Source: Buxus sempervirens
Lineage: Eukaryota > Streptophyta > Magnoliopsida > Buxales > Buxaceae
Assembly (NCBI GenBank): GCA_947561395.2
Contig: OX387190.1
Coordinates: 37,436,392-37,500,391 of the forward strand
Reading direction: 5' to 3'
DNA: 64,000 nucleotides
Of the stretch, positions 11,456-22,080 are shown in pieces. Position 1 is the stretch's first letter, and each line of letters begins with the position of its first letter. Both the position numbers and the translations under genes were made by a program. The notes under the pieces are model-generated. The model saw nothing but the letters and a program-made list of their open reading frames with translations. It did no database searches and was not told the DNA's origin.

Positions 11456-13402
11456 CTATACGTCATCTTCATTTTCCTTCCAGTTGTAGCTCTCTGATTT
11501 CCCATCTTCTTCATCCTCCATGCTGTCGCCACCAGTAGTCGAGTTTCCGCCAGCATTCCCCGCCAATTGGAAGGGGCCTTGTGGAGAACCAGACTGGGAA
11601 ACTTTTTCCTTTGAGGATTCCTCATGCTGATCATCATGGGGCATCCATAGAACATTTTTTGCATGAGAGGGAGTAATGCTAGCATTAGCTGGAAGTCTTC
11701 GGGTGTGAATTCTGTATTTCTGATGAACAAAACACAAGTCTTCTATCATCTTCATCATCCCATAAAAATAAGATCAAAATTGAAATCTAGAACATAGAAA
11801 TGCAATTCAATACCCACTTGCAGATGGCTTTTCACTTCATCATTGGTTAGGCCATCAACCTCCATGAGTTCTCTAATTTGTTTAGGAGTAGCCACTGCAA
11901 GAAGATACCAGCCACCAAATCATATAAACCAAAAAGATGATTTAAGGAGGAAAGAACCATCTCAGATATGCATACAGAGAAAACACAATTCATTTTGATT
12001 TAGGCAAATCCATCCCCTGTTACATTTCATTTCATCTTCCCTTCTTTACTATTTAGTTAATAACCTATCTCCTTACATGAAAACCCCAAATTTAAATAAA
12101 ATTAAAGGAAAAGTTTTCTAAAAGTTCGATATTTTCCTTTTACCATATAGGAATTAGAAAGAGCATAATAATGCAGCTTTAACAAACACAACTTTCCCTT
12201 TTTTGCAACTTCAACCACCTGCAACTCCCACTTAAAATAAAAAAAATATTTTCTTCTCGAAAGATGAGGCAAATAAATCTACCCGAAAGATGAGGGAAAG
12301 AAATCTACTTTTACTTTCCGTGCTGGATTTCTAACCTCGAGAACCACCAAGTTGTTGCAGGGCAGTGACAAAACGCCGATGTAATTCCGGTGACCAGCAT
12401 CGTCTTTGTTTCCTCGAAGTCTGCTGATTCTGTACATTAACTTCAATATTTGCCGAGGAAAGAGGAGCAGTTCTGTCATTACTGCTCTTCGGATTCAAAC
12501 CACTGGAAACCGGTTCAGAACTTCGTGTATTAGTTCCAGGAGTCATAAGAGAAAGGCCAGGAACTGATATAACCTCATTGTCTCCCTTCCCCGTTTCTGT
12601 AAAGTCCGAAACTTTAAATGGCGTAAACGCTCCTTTTCCAGTCTTGTTGTGTTTAGATGAGCGAAATAGGCTGTTAGCTGCAGAGCTAGCATCTTCTTGA
12701 GTACTCTGGCATCAGAAATCAAAGAAGAAAAAATTTTAATAAAATTCAAAGAAGATAAAAAGAAAAATATCTCTCTTCTTTCTTTTTCTTGTTCCTTTTT
12801 CCCATCGGATTCTATCAGTACCTCTTTCATTTCTTCTGCTGATTTGTGTTTCTTATCGTAGTTGATACCATTACTGGAATAACCATCACAGCTCCAGAGC
12901 TGAGCAGAGCTCATCCAGTTCTTCTTATCCCTACAATCCACCTCCAATTTTACCCCTTCATCATCATGACAATCTCTCCTTAATGGAATGAATTCCTCCA
13001 TCGCCAGTCCAACATCTGAAGTCGAACACTGCACTGCTCTCTCCTTCAAAGCAACAATAGCTGCAATCAAATTTATTATAAAAAAAAAAAAGCCCATTAA
13101 TCGAAACCGTAACAAATCAAAAACCCATAAACAGAACCGTCAAGAATAGCGAAAACAATTTTAGAAGGAAGATAAAAAAGTAGCTAACCGTCGTTTATAA
13201 GAAACATGCAAAGAGGAAGCTCCCGTTTAAAAACGACGATCTTCCTTAATTCTTCTTCTAATCGTCTAATATACTCATCGAGATTGTAAGACATCTCAGA
13301 AGCGTTTCCGATGGACGAAAGCTCTCTCAAAAACCCCGAAACGGTATAGGGAATACAAGCCTGTTTGATATCGGAGCTCAGATCCGGTGGATTGGAATCC
13401 AT
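11456..13402 (-). CDS. GARP/MYB-like transcription factor, HHO (NIGT1/HRS1) family
   Basis: Five coding exons: 13189-13402, 12822-13060, 12336-12705, 11818-11894 and 11456-11719. All have GT-AG borders in frame and give 387 residues. The N-terminal part has the HHO-specific region: [10 protein letters not shown], then [19 protein letters not shown] with a coiled-coil character (residues about 20-70). The GARP MYB-like DNA-binding domain (residues about 250-308) runs from [14 protein letters not shown] through [15 protein letters not shown] and [13 protein letters not shown] to KYRIHTRR. It is split by introns after LGGSR and after SHLQ. HHO proteins are nuclear repressors in nitrate and phosphate responses, and the N-terminus looks closest to the HHO5/HHO6 branch. 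An in-frame ATG at 13450 would add 16 residues. I prefer 13402 because family members usually begin just before the conserved block. The acidic tail ends in ENEDDV. Confidence 0.93.
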
Positions 13403-14181
13403 TTTGGTCTCTAATCTTTCTTTGGAATAGTAATCTTCTCTCAGAAGCAAGAAGACATAGAGATGGTGGTGGGGTTTAAATATACAATATTGAGAGGAAA
13501 AAGGGGAAAACCCGGAATCCAGGAATCTATGGAACAGTGTGTAAGAAAACGGAAAGACATTAAATTACGAAGATTCCATTTTGCATCGGCGATTTTTTAC
13601 AGTCTCGAACACGTCGGTTCGTCGCGTATCCAATCAGCTAAGTTAACACGGTAACGGTTGTGAGGATTTCGAAAAAATCGTTCGGACTCGGCATCATCCC
13701 CGGAGTAGGACCTTTCCAGCAATACAGAATATTATTATTTTTAATTCTTATTTTTCAGACGTTTGCTTTCAAGATTCATCGTTGCAGTTAGACTGAGGAA
13801 TTCTTTTTCCTCCTCTGTCTTTTCAAGAAAAGGTAAGATTATTTTTTTATTTGAGGGTGTATTCCCCTGTAATCACAGGTTTAAAACTTCTTAGGAGTTA
13901 TCAATTCTTTATAATTATTCGGTTTGTGAGGGATCGAGGATTGCACAAGTCTTTGGGGATTAATCGTGGTGCGCGCAAGCTGACCCCGATACTCCAAGTT
14001 AAAAAAAACAAAAACAATATATCGAGTGACTCGGATTCCGAAGCGTTATAACTCTTTTGCAGTCTTTTTCGTGCAACTAATTTAAAAGGGTATGTCTTAA
14101 CCAAAAAATAAATAAATTAAAAGGGTGTGGTTACTTAACTTACTTGTGGAGTTCATAGATCATGAATTGGACCACCGACGC
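13403..14181. other. GARP-gene promoter and 5' leader
   Basis: This is the region upstream of the minus-strand HHO-type gene. No clear TATA box could be fixed and no other gene was seen. Confidence 0.4.
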
Positions 14182-14556
14182 CAGTGGCGGAACCACGTTG
14201 TGGTTAGGGGGGGGGGGGCAATTTTTTTAAATTTTTTTTAATAAAAAAATGTATGTATTATATATATTTTTAATTAAAATTTATCTTTTGCCCCAACCCC
14301 ACCCCCCCCCCCCCCCCCTAAAATTTCTGGTTTGCCCCCTCCAACCCATTGAAAATTTTTATATTTCATGAGAATCCATTCTAAAATGTCTGGTTTCCCT
14401 CCCCTAACTCATTGAAATTTTTTATATTTCATGAGAACCCCCTCTAAAATTTCTGGTTTGCCCATCCCCAACTCATTAAAATTTCTATATTTTATGAGAA
14501 GTGTTAATTGAAATTTTTTTTGTCCCCCCAGATTTGAAGTCCTGGTTCCGCCATTG
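14182..14556. mobile_element. hAT-like MITE with 8-bp target duplication
   Basis: The ends are CAGTGGCGGAACCA at the left and TGGTTCCGCCATTG at the right, near-perfect inverted repeats. The flank ACCGACGC stands at 14174-14181 and again at 14557-14564, an exact 8-bp duplication as left by hAT transposases. The interior has a G run (about 14207-14218), a C run (about 14303-14319) and three diverged tandem units of roughly 70 bp (14317-14510), each containing AAAATKTCTGGTTT and TATATTTCATGAGAA. It encodes nothing and is about 375 bp long. Confidence 0.88.
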
Positions 14557-14836
14557 ACCGACGCATGTCGTAATCATGGAATATAGGTAAGGACGATAGT
14601 GGGACCCATTCTTGGATATGAGTCGAGATTTTGTAAAGACGGAAAGGGAAGAAGATGCTCTTTGCTTACAAAAACGACAAGCTTTTAGAACTCCCAGATT
14701 CTAAACTTCCCAACTATCTCTCTCAATTTTCTTGTTTCAGCCAATTCTAGACCGTGTAGCTTTTCTCGTACTCTTCTTCTGGCGAATCTCTCCTTGTTTG
14801 CTTCCCCATATCGGTAAAAATGCCCTCGTCTCTATA

Positions 14837-15441
14837 GGCTGTGTTTAGAATCCTGGATTTTGAGAGAAAAAGAAAAGAAAATGCAAAAATTTTTTTTCTT
14901 ATTTGGTTTGGATGAAAGAAAATGAGATATTCTCTCATCTTTCTCTCTAATATAAAAAATTTTCTCTCCAAAAAAATAGAAATTTTGAAAAAAAAAGAAA
15001 ATTCACCATCACTTATCACTATTCACACTACTCACCTACCCCATCACCACAACCCACCACCACCACCACCATCCACCATTGCCAACCACCACCACCACTA
15101 GCCGCCACCACCACCCACCACCACCATCTCCTACTACCATCACTAGCCGCCACCACCATTGCTCGCCAACACCACCACCCATTGTCGCCCGCCACCACCG
15201 CCCACCACTACCACCACTAGTCGCCGCCACCATCGCTTGCCAACACCACCACCCACTGTCACCCACTACCACCAGCCGCCACCACCACCCACCGCCCCAA
15301 CCCATCATCTTATTAAAATATATATTTTTTTTCTTTTCATTTCTCCTTTCATCCAAATATCAGAAAAGGGAAGAAAATAAGTATTTTTCTTTTTTAACTT
15401 TATTTTCTTTTCTCCTTAAATCCAAGGCTCTAAACAAGACC
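14837..15441. mobile_element. Inverted-repeat element carrying a CCACCA-rich core
   Basis: The left end GGCTGTGTTTAGAATCCTGG pairs with the right end, which reads GGTCTTGTTTAGAGCCTTGG on the minus strand. The subterminal AGAAAAGAAAAT and TTTGGATGAAAG stretches also have mirrored partners (TTTCATCCAAAT). The core (about 15045-15300) is a degenerate (CCACCA)n array, giving spurious His/Pro or Trp/Gly frames. Plant MITEs with similar GGYCTTGTTTAG ends are known, but no clear target duplication was found, so I do not assign a superfamily. Confidence 0.65.
15045..15300. repeat. Degenerate CCACCA microsatellite block
   Basis: CCACCACC units are interrupted by CATTGC, CTAGCCG and CACTGTC variants that themselves recur at about 80-bp spacing (ATTGCTCGCCAACACC and ATCGCTTGCCAACACC). 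This suggests a higher-order duplication within the block. The complementary strand is strongly G-rich. Confidence 0.8.
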
Positions 15442-18400
15442 GCAGTGAACCGCAACTCTAATAAGTGGGTTAGGATTAACAAGTTTATATGCCATGGGTG
15501 GGACCCACTGTTTGTGCAAGTGCATTCCCATCCGATACTCATTTGCATAGCGAATGGCTGATGGCATTTTGGTCATATAATGGACTAATTTAATTTTGTA
15601 AGCATTTTTTGACGGTTTCCGAAGGGTAGTGATCGAGGACGAATGAGATTATCGTCAAGCGTTCTTCGTGATGAGGTAAGGACACAACTGTCATTTAATA
15701 GAAAAATCTTTGGTCAATAAGAGAAAGCCACCTGACGAAATGCGTTCTCTTTTATGGTCCATTGAAAACTTTGGTAAGAATGGACTGTCACACAAGAGGC
15801 CTAAAAGCACAGGATTCATGAGCGACGAGGAGAGTTGGCGTGAGGGGCCCGGCCAACAACCACCTTATCAACGTTTTTAATCAGGATAAAGGCAGGCATC
15901 TCCATGATTCTGGATTCCAAAGAGTGAGCCACAATTACCCATGGACTCACCGACTTAAATTTCACTGAGTCAATTGGGCGATTCAACTCAGTTCAATTAT
16001 CAGTTGTGTCTTGCCACCATGAAGCATCCTCTACAGGAAATCTATGGAAACCGACCCAAAACGTTAATAGTGGGCGGAAAGGTAAGAAAAATTCAAGCTC
16101 GAAAAGCGCGTATCTCGGACAATCTGAGAAGGCCGCAATCAGATTTTTTTTGTTTTTGTTACAGCCTACGCTTAGTAAATAGTAAATAAAATTAACAAAG
16201 CTGCTTTAATTTTGAAACATAAATTTATCAAAAACTTACCTTCCCAGTCCAATGTCACAAAATTTTGAGGGGGAAAACATGTATGACACAATTAGTCATT
16301 CCCTGCCATTTGATTAATAACCATGCTCTAGCTAAGATAATACCTTGAATGGTTTTTATTGTAAAGATTTGAGTTTTACAGTCAAATAGATGTTCTCAGA
16401 GCTACTCAACTACTCAAAAACAGAGGGATTGCTTCTACTTCAGTAATGGAGGCAGCAGTAGTATGAACTCAAGTTTTTCTTGAACAAGTTTTAGTTGCAG
16501 CCCTGTTTGATCCTATGCATTGACCATGATATATTGTCAAAAGCTGTTAAATTTATTACTTATATATAGTTATTAATCATTTAATATCATATTACACCTC
16601 TAAAATTCGTTTGATTAATACCTTTTATGAATGTTAGTAATTTTCTATCCTTGGTTCCTAATTTGGGTAAAACTCATCATTTGCCGCTTTTAAAACTCAA
16701 ATTTACTCTCTATTATATAAATTTGTTCTAAATTCACGATTACAAATTGTAAGAATATGAACAAAAAATAAAAATAAAAATGTGCTTGTGAATTCACCAA
16801 GATTTTGTGATATGCTGCCGAACTTATTCTAATTCCATCAACTCGGACTCGGATTGTGGGGATAGCTAGAAAACTTGGTATCTCAACAGATACTCGATAT
16901 ATCAATCAAAATTTAAGAGAATATTAGCAGCTCGACCCATATAGTTGTCACTCAAAACAAGATAAAAAAAGCTGAGGAAGCTTGTTTAACTAAAGGCAAG
17001 AATGATCTTCCAATGCAAAGTGTGCTAAACTATCAGCCACTTCTTTTGCTTCTCTACATATACATACGTGTTTGATTTTAACCTTTTCAAAACTTGTGAT
17101 CAGTTTCCTTGTTTTTGTTTGTTTGGCTTGGAGAGGAGTAGAGGACTATCGTGCAGACAAGGTGGGAACAGTTGGAATCGACTCGCCGCATATGAGCTGT
17201 AAGTAGTGCGTTTTCCTTTTTGGGGCCGATAATGGCGGATCCCACACCTGTGCTATTTTTGAGACTTTTGGAAGGGACTAAATCTGATCTTATATTTGAC
17301 TCTGACCTTTCTTAGTTGTATACCAACTTCGATGTTAAAACTAAGCTTCATGGTTCAGAAAACGCCTTTTTACAACAAAAAGAAAATGAAAATTAAAAAA
17401 AAAAGATGTAATTTACTTTAGCAACTTCTTCTAGTAGGAAGTCTATGCCCTCCGTACCAACATACCAATCTTATAATTGCTGAATATATTTAATTAAGAA
17501 CCAGACAGACGGGAGTAATAATGTTATGTTGAACATAATATGTCCAATAATTATTTTCATTAGTTATAAGAATACTAGTAAAAAAATTTATTAATATTGT
17601 CCCCAGGCTTTTCCTAGAGGAGAAAAAAACTTACTACATCCACCGTCGTCGTCAGTAAATCCTTACTACTTTAAGCGCCTGCGCCAAGTTGTAATAATCT
17701 CGCTATCACAACGTTTGAAAAGCGCCACGTCATCATTTCAGTCTACACCACCACCGCACCACGCATGACAGATGAAATCCATCCTCACGCCGATAATAAC
17801 AACTCGCATTTTTTGTTTTTTGTTTTTATTTATTGAACCGTTACATGATGACTCGTTTGAGCAAATAATAAAATCTATTAAATGAAATTTAAAAGTCTTC
17901 TCTGTTTTACCAAGGCGTATATGCATTGAATAAGGCCAAATAAACTTTTTTTATTTTCCAGTTTAATCTTTTTGACTCACTTAAAACAAAAAGTCAAGTA
18001 CCATGGTGAAGTTGAAAATTAGTAAAAGACTAAATCTTGTTTTTTTTTTAATGTCAGTTATAATGGAAGAGGAAGTGGGTCAAAATAGTTGATATCTTTC
18101 CACCGACAAAAACTTGATATCTTTCCTGTTCATGGTAAATTCCTTGTTGTTCAAGACCACAAACCAAAAGCTGCATTTCTTTTCCAAGTCAAAAAATCGT
18201 AAAGCATCTACTTTCCCATTTCTTTTCTTGGAGCTCAATCATAGGACATTTTTATCATCTCCCACAACACTTCTGTTGCGTATAAGAAAAATCAGAGCTG
18301 GATCTTCTCGTTTTGATGCTTTTAGTTAAATCCTAATAACTTTGAGGCTGTAGTAGATTGGGATGGGACCCAGATGATCGTCATCTAAGATAAGGCCAAC

Positions 18401-18542
18401 TCCTAACAGGACTCCAAAGAATGCATAAACCCAAAACCCTAGTGGCACACTAGTGAGTGCCCATCCCCCACCTGGTCAGCCTCACACCCCACAGTGAAGG
18501 TGGGTTCTTGTGGTTGACCTCATGGTATAAACCCATCACAGC
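15442..18542. other. Intergenic, no gene supported
   Basis: AT-rich sequence in which all frames are short. A frame at 15974-16189 (+) has ordinary-looking composition but no recognised domain and no partner exons. I see no RNA gene. Confidence 0.5.
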
Positions 18543-18873
18543 TATGGCCAGCAAAATGTGCCCTGACCCGATCCAATTTAAACGGGTTTGGGTTGACCAG
18601 TATATTAATTGGGTTGGAAAACCTCAACTCACCAGTAATCGGGTCAACCCGATTTAAAAAAGCGGCAAAAGTGTTTTACCTCAACCTGATTAACCCCTAA
18701 CCCGACCCAAACCTGGCACAACCCGACCTAATTAACCCCCCAACCCTATTCTAATCATATTTTTTGAAAAATAAAAAACGGGTTGACGGGTTGAACCCGT
18801 TTATTGGCGGGTTGGGTTTTCCCCAACCTGCCATAATCGAGCCCGACCCAAACCCGACCCTTTGCCAGCTCTA
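18543..18873. mobile_element. hAT-like MITE rich in GGGTTGACCCG/CGGGTTGG motifs
   Basis: The left end TATGGCCAGCAAAATG and the right end, read inverted as TAGAGCTGGCAAAGGG, are imperfect terminal repeats. The flanks ATCACAGC (18535-18542) and ATCACCGC (18874-18881) differ at one base, fitting an 8-bp hAT duplication. The inside is full of GGGTTGGGT/ACCCGACCC strings in both directions, so the element can fold on itself. It has no coding potential and is about 331 bp long. Confidence 0.7.
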
Positions 18874-21658
18874 ATCACCGCCCCATTTATACTGTTATAA
18901 CAACAGAACATCAAAGATTCTATACTCAAAATACCCTTTACTTTTACTCTCTATTTACTTTTTATCTCCCGATTAGTTGAATATTCAAACATTTTCAATC
19001 ATTAAAGCCAAAGGCATTTATCTCTATTTAGCCTGACTCAAAGAGGCCTCATGAAATGTGTAATAGCCATGGACAAGGTGAAGACATAACAAGCCCACTG
19101 CTACCTCAATTATTCAGCACAAGAAATCAAAGTTTTATTGTGTTCTGCGACAATAAGTAACGATAAGAAAGTATATTGTCTTTAAAGAAGACAGAGTAAA
19201 ACCAAGGACTACAGGAAAAATGTCATAACATAATTTTTAATAATCAAACCATGATTAGATTTTCATAATCTGCTTTTCCACCAGGTTTTTGCTGTAGGAT
19301 CTAGAGATAATGGGTTTTTTTTTCCATTGCAGGAAATGAAGTTAGTTGCACATTTTTTCCCTTTCTATTTATGGCGAAGGAAGAAGAATGGCTTTTCTTT
19401 ACAATAGAATAATGGAATCATGTCATGCACTGCGTGATATTTGATTAGGTTGGTGGGTCCATAACTATAATCACCACACAGTCATCATTCACCATGATTT
19501 CACGTTAACAATATCAATTCTCTAGACAGTCAAATGCATTGTGTTTGGCAAAGAACATTCCTTAAATCACTGGCAATTGAAGCAAATGATACTGTTAATG
19601 TTGGATCATTTTCCATTAAAGAGGTTCTCCAAGTTTATTAAAAATCAAAGTTCATTTACAGTAAATTTTTCTCTTACAATAAATCTTGACTGATTTATAT
19701 AAAGATTTCAGCAACATAAGAATGGAAACTAAAAACAACTTAATCTAATCATAATCCAAATTTATAAATTAGTCCCAATAAGATGCTATATATCACTACT
19801 GCATCATATGGTGCAACACATGTACACCACCTTCAAATTCATTACTCACTGTCAAACTTGTAAGATTAAAATATTCATCAAACTGACAAAATATTTTTGC
19901 TTATTAAAAGGAATTGTGGTTGCTTAAATGCTGGATTTATCACTTGATCATGAAGGAATAATAAAGAAGAATACACCAGGCAACCACAACTAAGAGAGGG
20001 AACTGACAACCAGAAGGAAATGGAGCCTCTCCAACTTAGACCAGGGCCTCAAAAGCCTCCATCTGTAGCTTCATGTGTTTTTAGGACACTTAGGCCCATG
20101 GGAAGAGAGGCGATGAGGCAGGTTCGGGGCAAGCTCCCAGAAACTCTAACCCATAAAAAATTCATTATAGGTGGGCTGGGTTACCCATTTAGTCCACACC
20201 ATTCCCATCCTACACATTGCTGTTTAGACTGGCAGGTCCACAGAACTCAAGACTTGATCATAAAGCCACACAACTAAATTGGGACTATTAGCCTACAACC
20301 ATACTCTTCTTGCTCTTCCAACTGAAAACTAAGTTTCTTGAAAGCCTTGCAGTAAAAAAAAAAAAAACCATCAGACTGCAATTGCAATGAAAGGTTTGGA
20401 AAACAGATGTCAATATATTTATGTTACAGAAAATGTTGTACGGCACAATATCAATTAGAATACAATTTTTGAAACATATATTAGACTTTAGCTTACCACC
20501 TAGCAATATCAGAAAAGTATCCTAGCAGATCTCAACTCACTGGTAAAAAATCTGAGAAAAAAAGTGCAAACAGCTCCCAATACCTTCTTCCTTTACTCTT
20601 CTTTGGAAGGGAGATCTAAGATATTTGTTCAGAGATTGGGCTCCACAAAAAGGACTTGGAACTTGTGCTCCATTTTCTTCATGACAATAACTCCACAGTT
20701 GAAGCACCGATCCAGTTTTACACCAGACCTAGGAAAGATATTCTTCGCCAACAACAAATATAGAGTGGATAAACGTAACAAAACTTGAAAACAAATGCTA
20801 TTAAAATCGAATAAAACAATATGAGATAAGTGAGAAAAAATGGTATTTAGCATGGGACAAGAGAAACAATCAGCGCAGGATCGGAGTGTATGTAAAGACA
20901 CAACAAGATAAGGGTGCAAACCAGAAACAATCTATGAAATCTTTAAACAGGAATTCAATTATGTTTTTTTTTTTAAAATAACAGAACTAGATTCCAAGAA
21001 CAGAGGAATGGCCACCACTAAATTGGACAATGGAATTCCTAACTACCAGCCTCAACTAAATTTATCATCACGTTAGAACACTTGGAATCTTTCCACCTAA
21101 ACCAACAGTTGGAATGCTCGAACTTAAAGCATTCACTATGAGATAAGAGAGGTTATAATTTATTTAGCAAAAAGTGAATTGAATCAAAAGAATTTGTGTA
21201 GCAAACAGCAGGATGCTAAAATTATGAGACACAACTATGATTAACTTCATCAAAGCTTCTGAAAGTGAGCGGAGCCAAGAAAAACTGAAAGTCACCCCTT
21301 AGTCTGTTCGCTTTTGTCTTGTTTTGTTTTGTTTTGGCTCGTGGGGCCTGAAATAGGAAGAAAGAGTAAAGAGCCGGTAAGATGTCACTGTCATATCTGA
21401 TCGGACTGGTTGTCATCTTCTTTCTTCTGGCTTCCACCGCCCTTCTTTTTGGGTTAACTTGACTGAAAGAGGCAAAATCATGGGAAACACGTGTAAGAAA
21501 AGTCTGAATAAATATATGAGCTTTATCCCCCGAAAAGAGGGCCAGAGTTTCTTGACAGCATATGCCAAGATTCCGAGAAGAAAGAAGCTATGGTTTACAG
21601 AAAAATCCATCTCTCAATGAAGGCCACACAATTTGGTAAATCCACTATCTCTCAAGTC
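18874..21658. other. Intergenic, possible orphan exon only
   Basis: No complete gene was seen. The minus-strand stretch 20629-20729 follows a possible acceptor (TTTCCTAG) and reads SGVKLDRCFNCGVIVMKK before a stop a few codons later. It looks exon-like but I cannot assign it to a family. The rest is AT-rich with no structure I could support. Confidence 0.4.
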
Positions 21659-22080
21659 TCAAGCAAATCTACGCAACTTAGTAAGATGATTGAACCAATT
21701 AAGGTAGGAATCCTGTGGGCCATAAGACGGGGTGGCGCCACCAAAGGTCGTAATCCACACAGCACGAGAGAACGGGCAGTGTAGCAGCAGATGCTCTGTA
21801 GTCTCTACTCCGTCATTGCATAAGGGACACGCGGGGTCATTCAACCCAATTCTTTGCTTTAGAAAATCTGCAGTAGCAACTCCATTAGAAAAGCATTTCC
21901 AAATAAAGAGTTTTGTTCTGTTGGGACAATTTAAGTGCCACAATTTAAGCCAGAGAGGGTGAGTTGGGTGGCCATCGGTGGGTCTTAGCAGACGATAGGC
22001 AGAAGAGACCGAGAATTTTCCAGACACAGTTTTCTCCCAGAACCGTTGATCATGCTGGGAACTTAAGTCGACATGAGTAG
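21659..22080 (-). mobile_element. LINE 3' fragment with zf-RVT (reverse-transcriptase zinc-binding) domain
   Basis: The minus strand encodes HDQRFWEKTVSGKFSVSSAY, then RLL, WLKLWHLNCPNRTKLFIWK, ACPLCNDGVETTEHLLLHCP and FSRAVW. This is the typical C-terminal zf-RVT domain of plant L1-type LINE ORF2, with the C-x2-C...H-x4-C zinc-binding pattern. The endonuclease and reverse-transcriptase domains are absent upstream (22080-22700 has none), and a stop lies just 5' of the preserved block. It is therefore a truncated relic of roughly 420 bp on the minus strand. Confidence 0.85.

Noticed and set aside
15079-15561. 160-codon Thr/His/Pro-rich frame, and a Trp/Gly-rich frame opposite
   Set aside because: Both are by-products of the CCACCA simple repeat; same-strand and opposite-strand frames of equal length have no domain.
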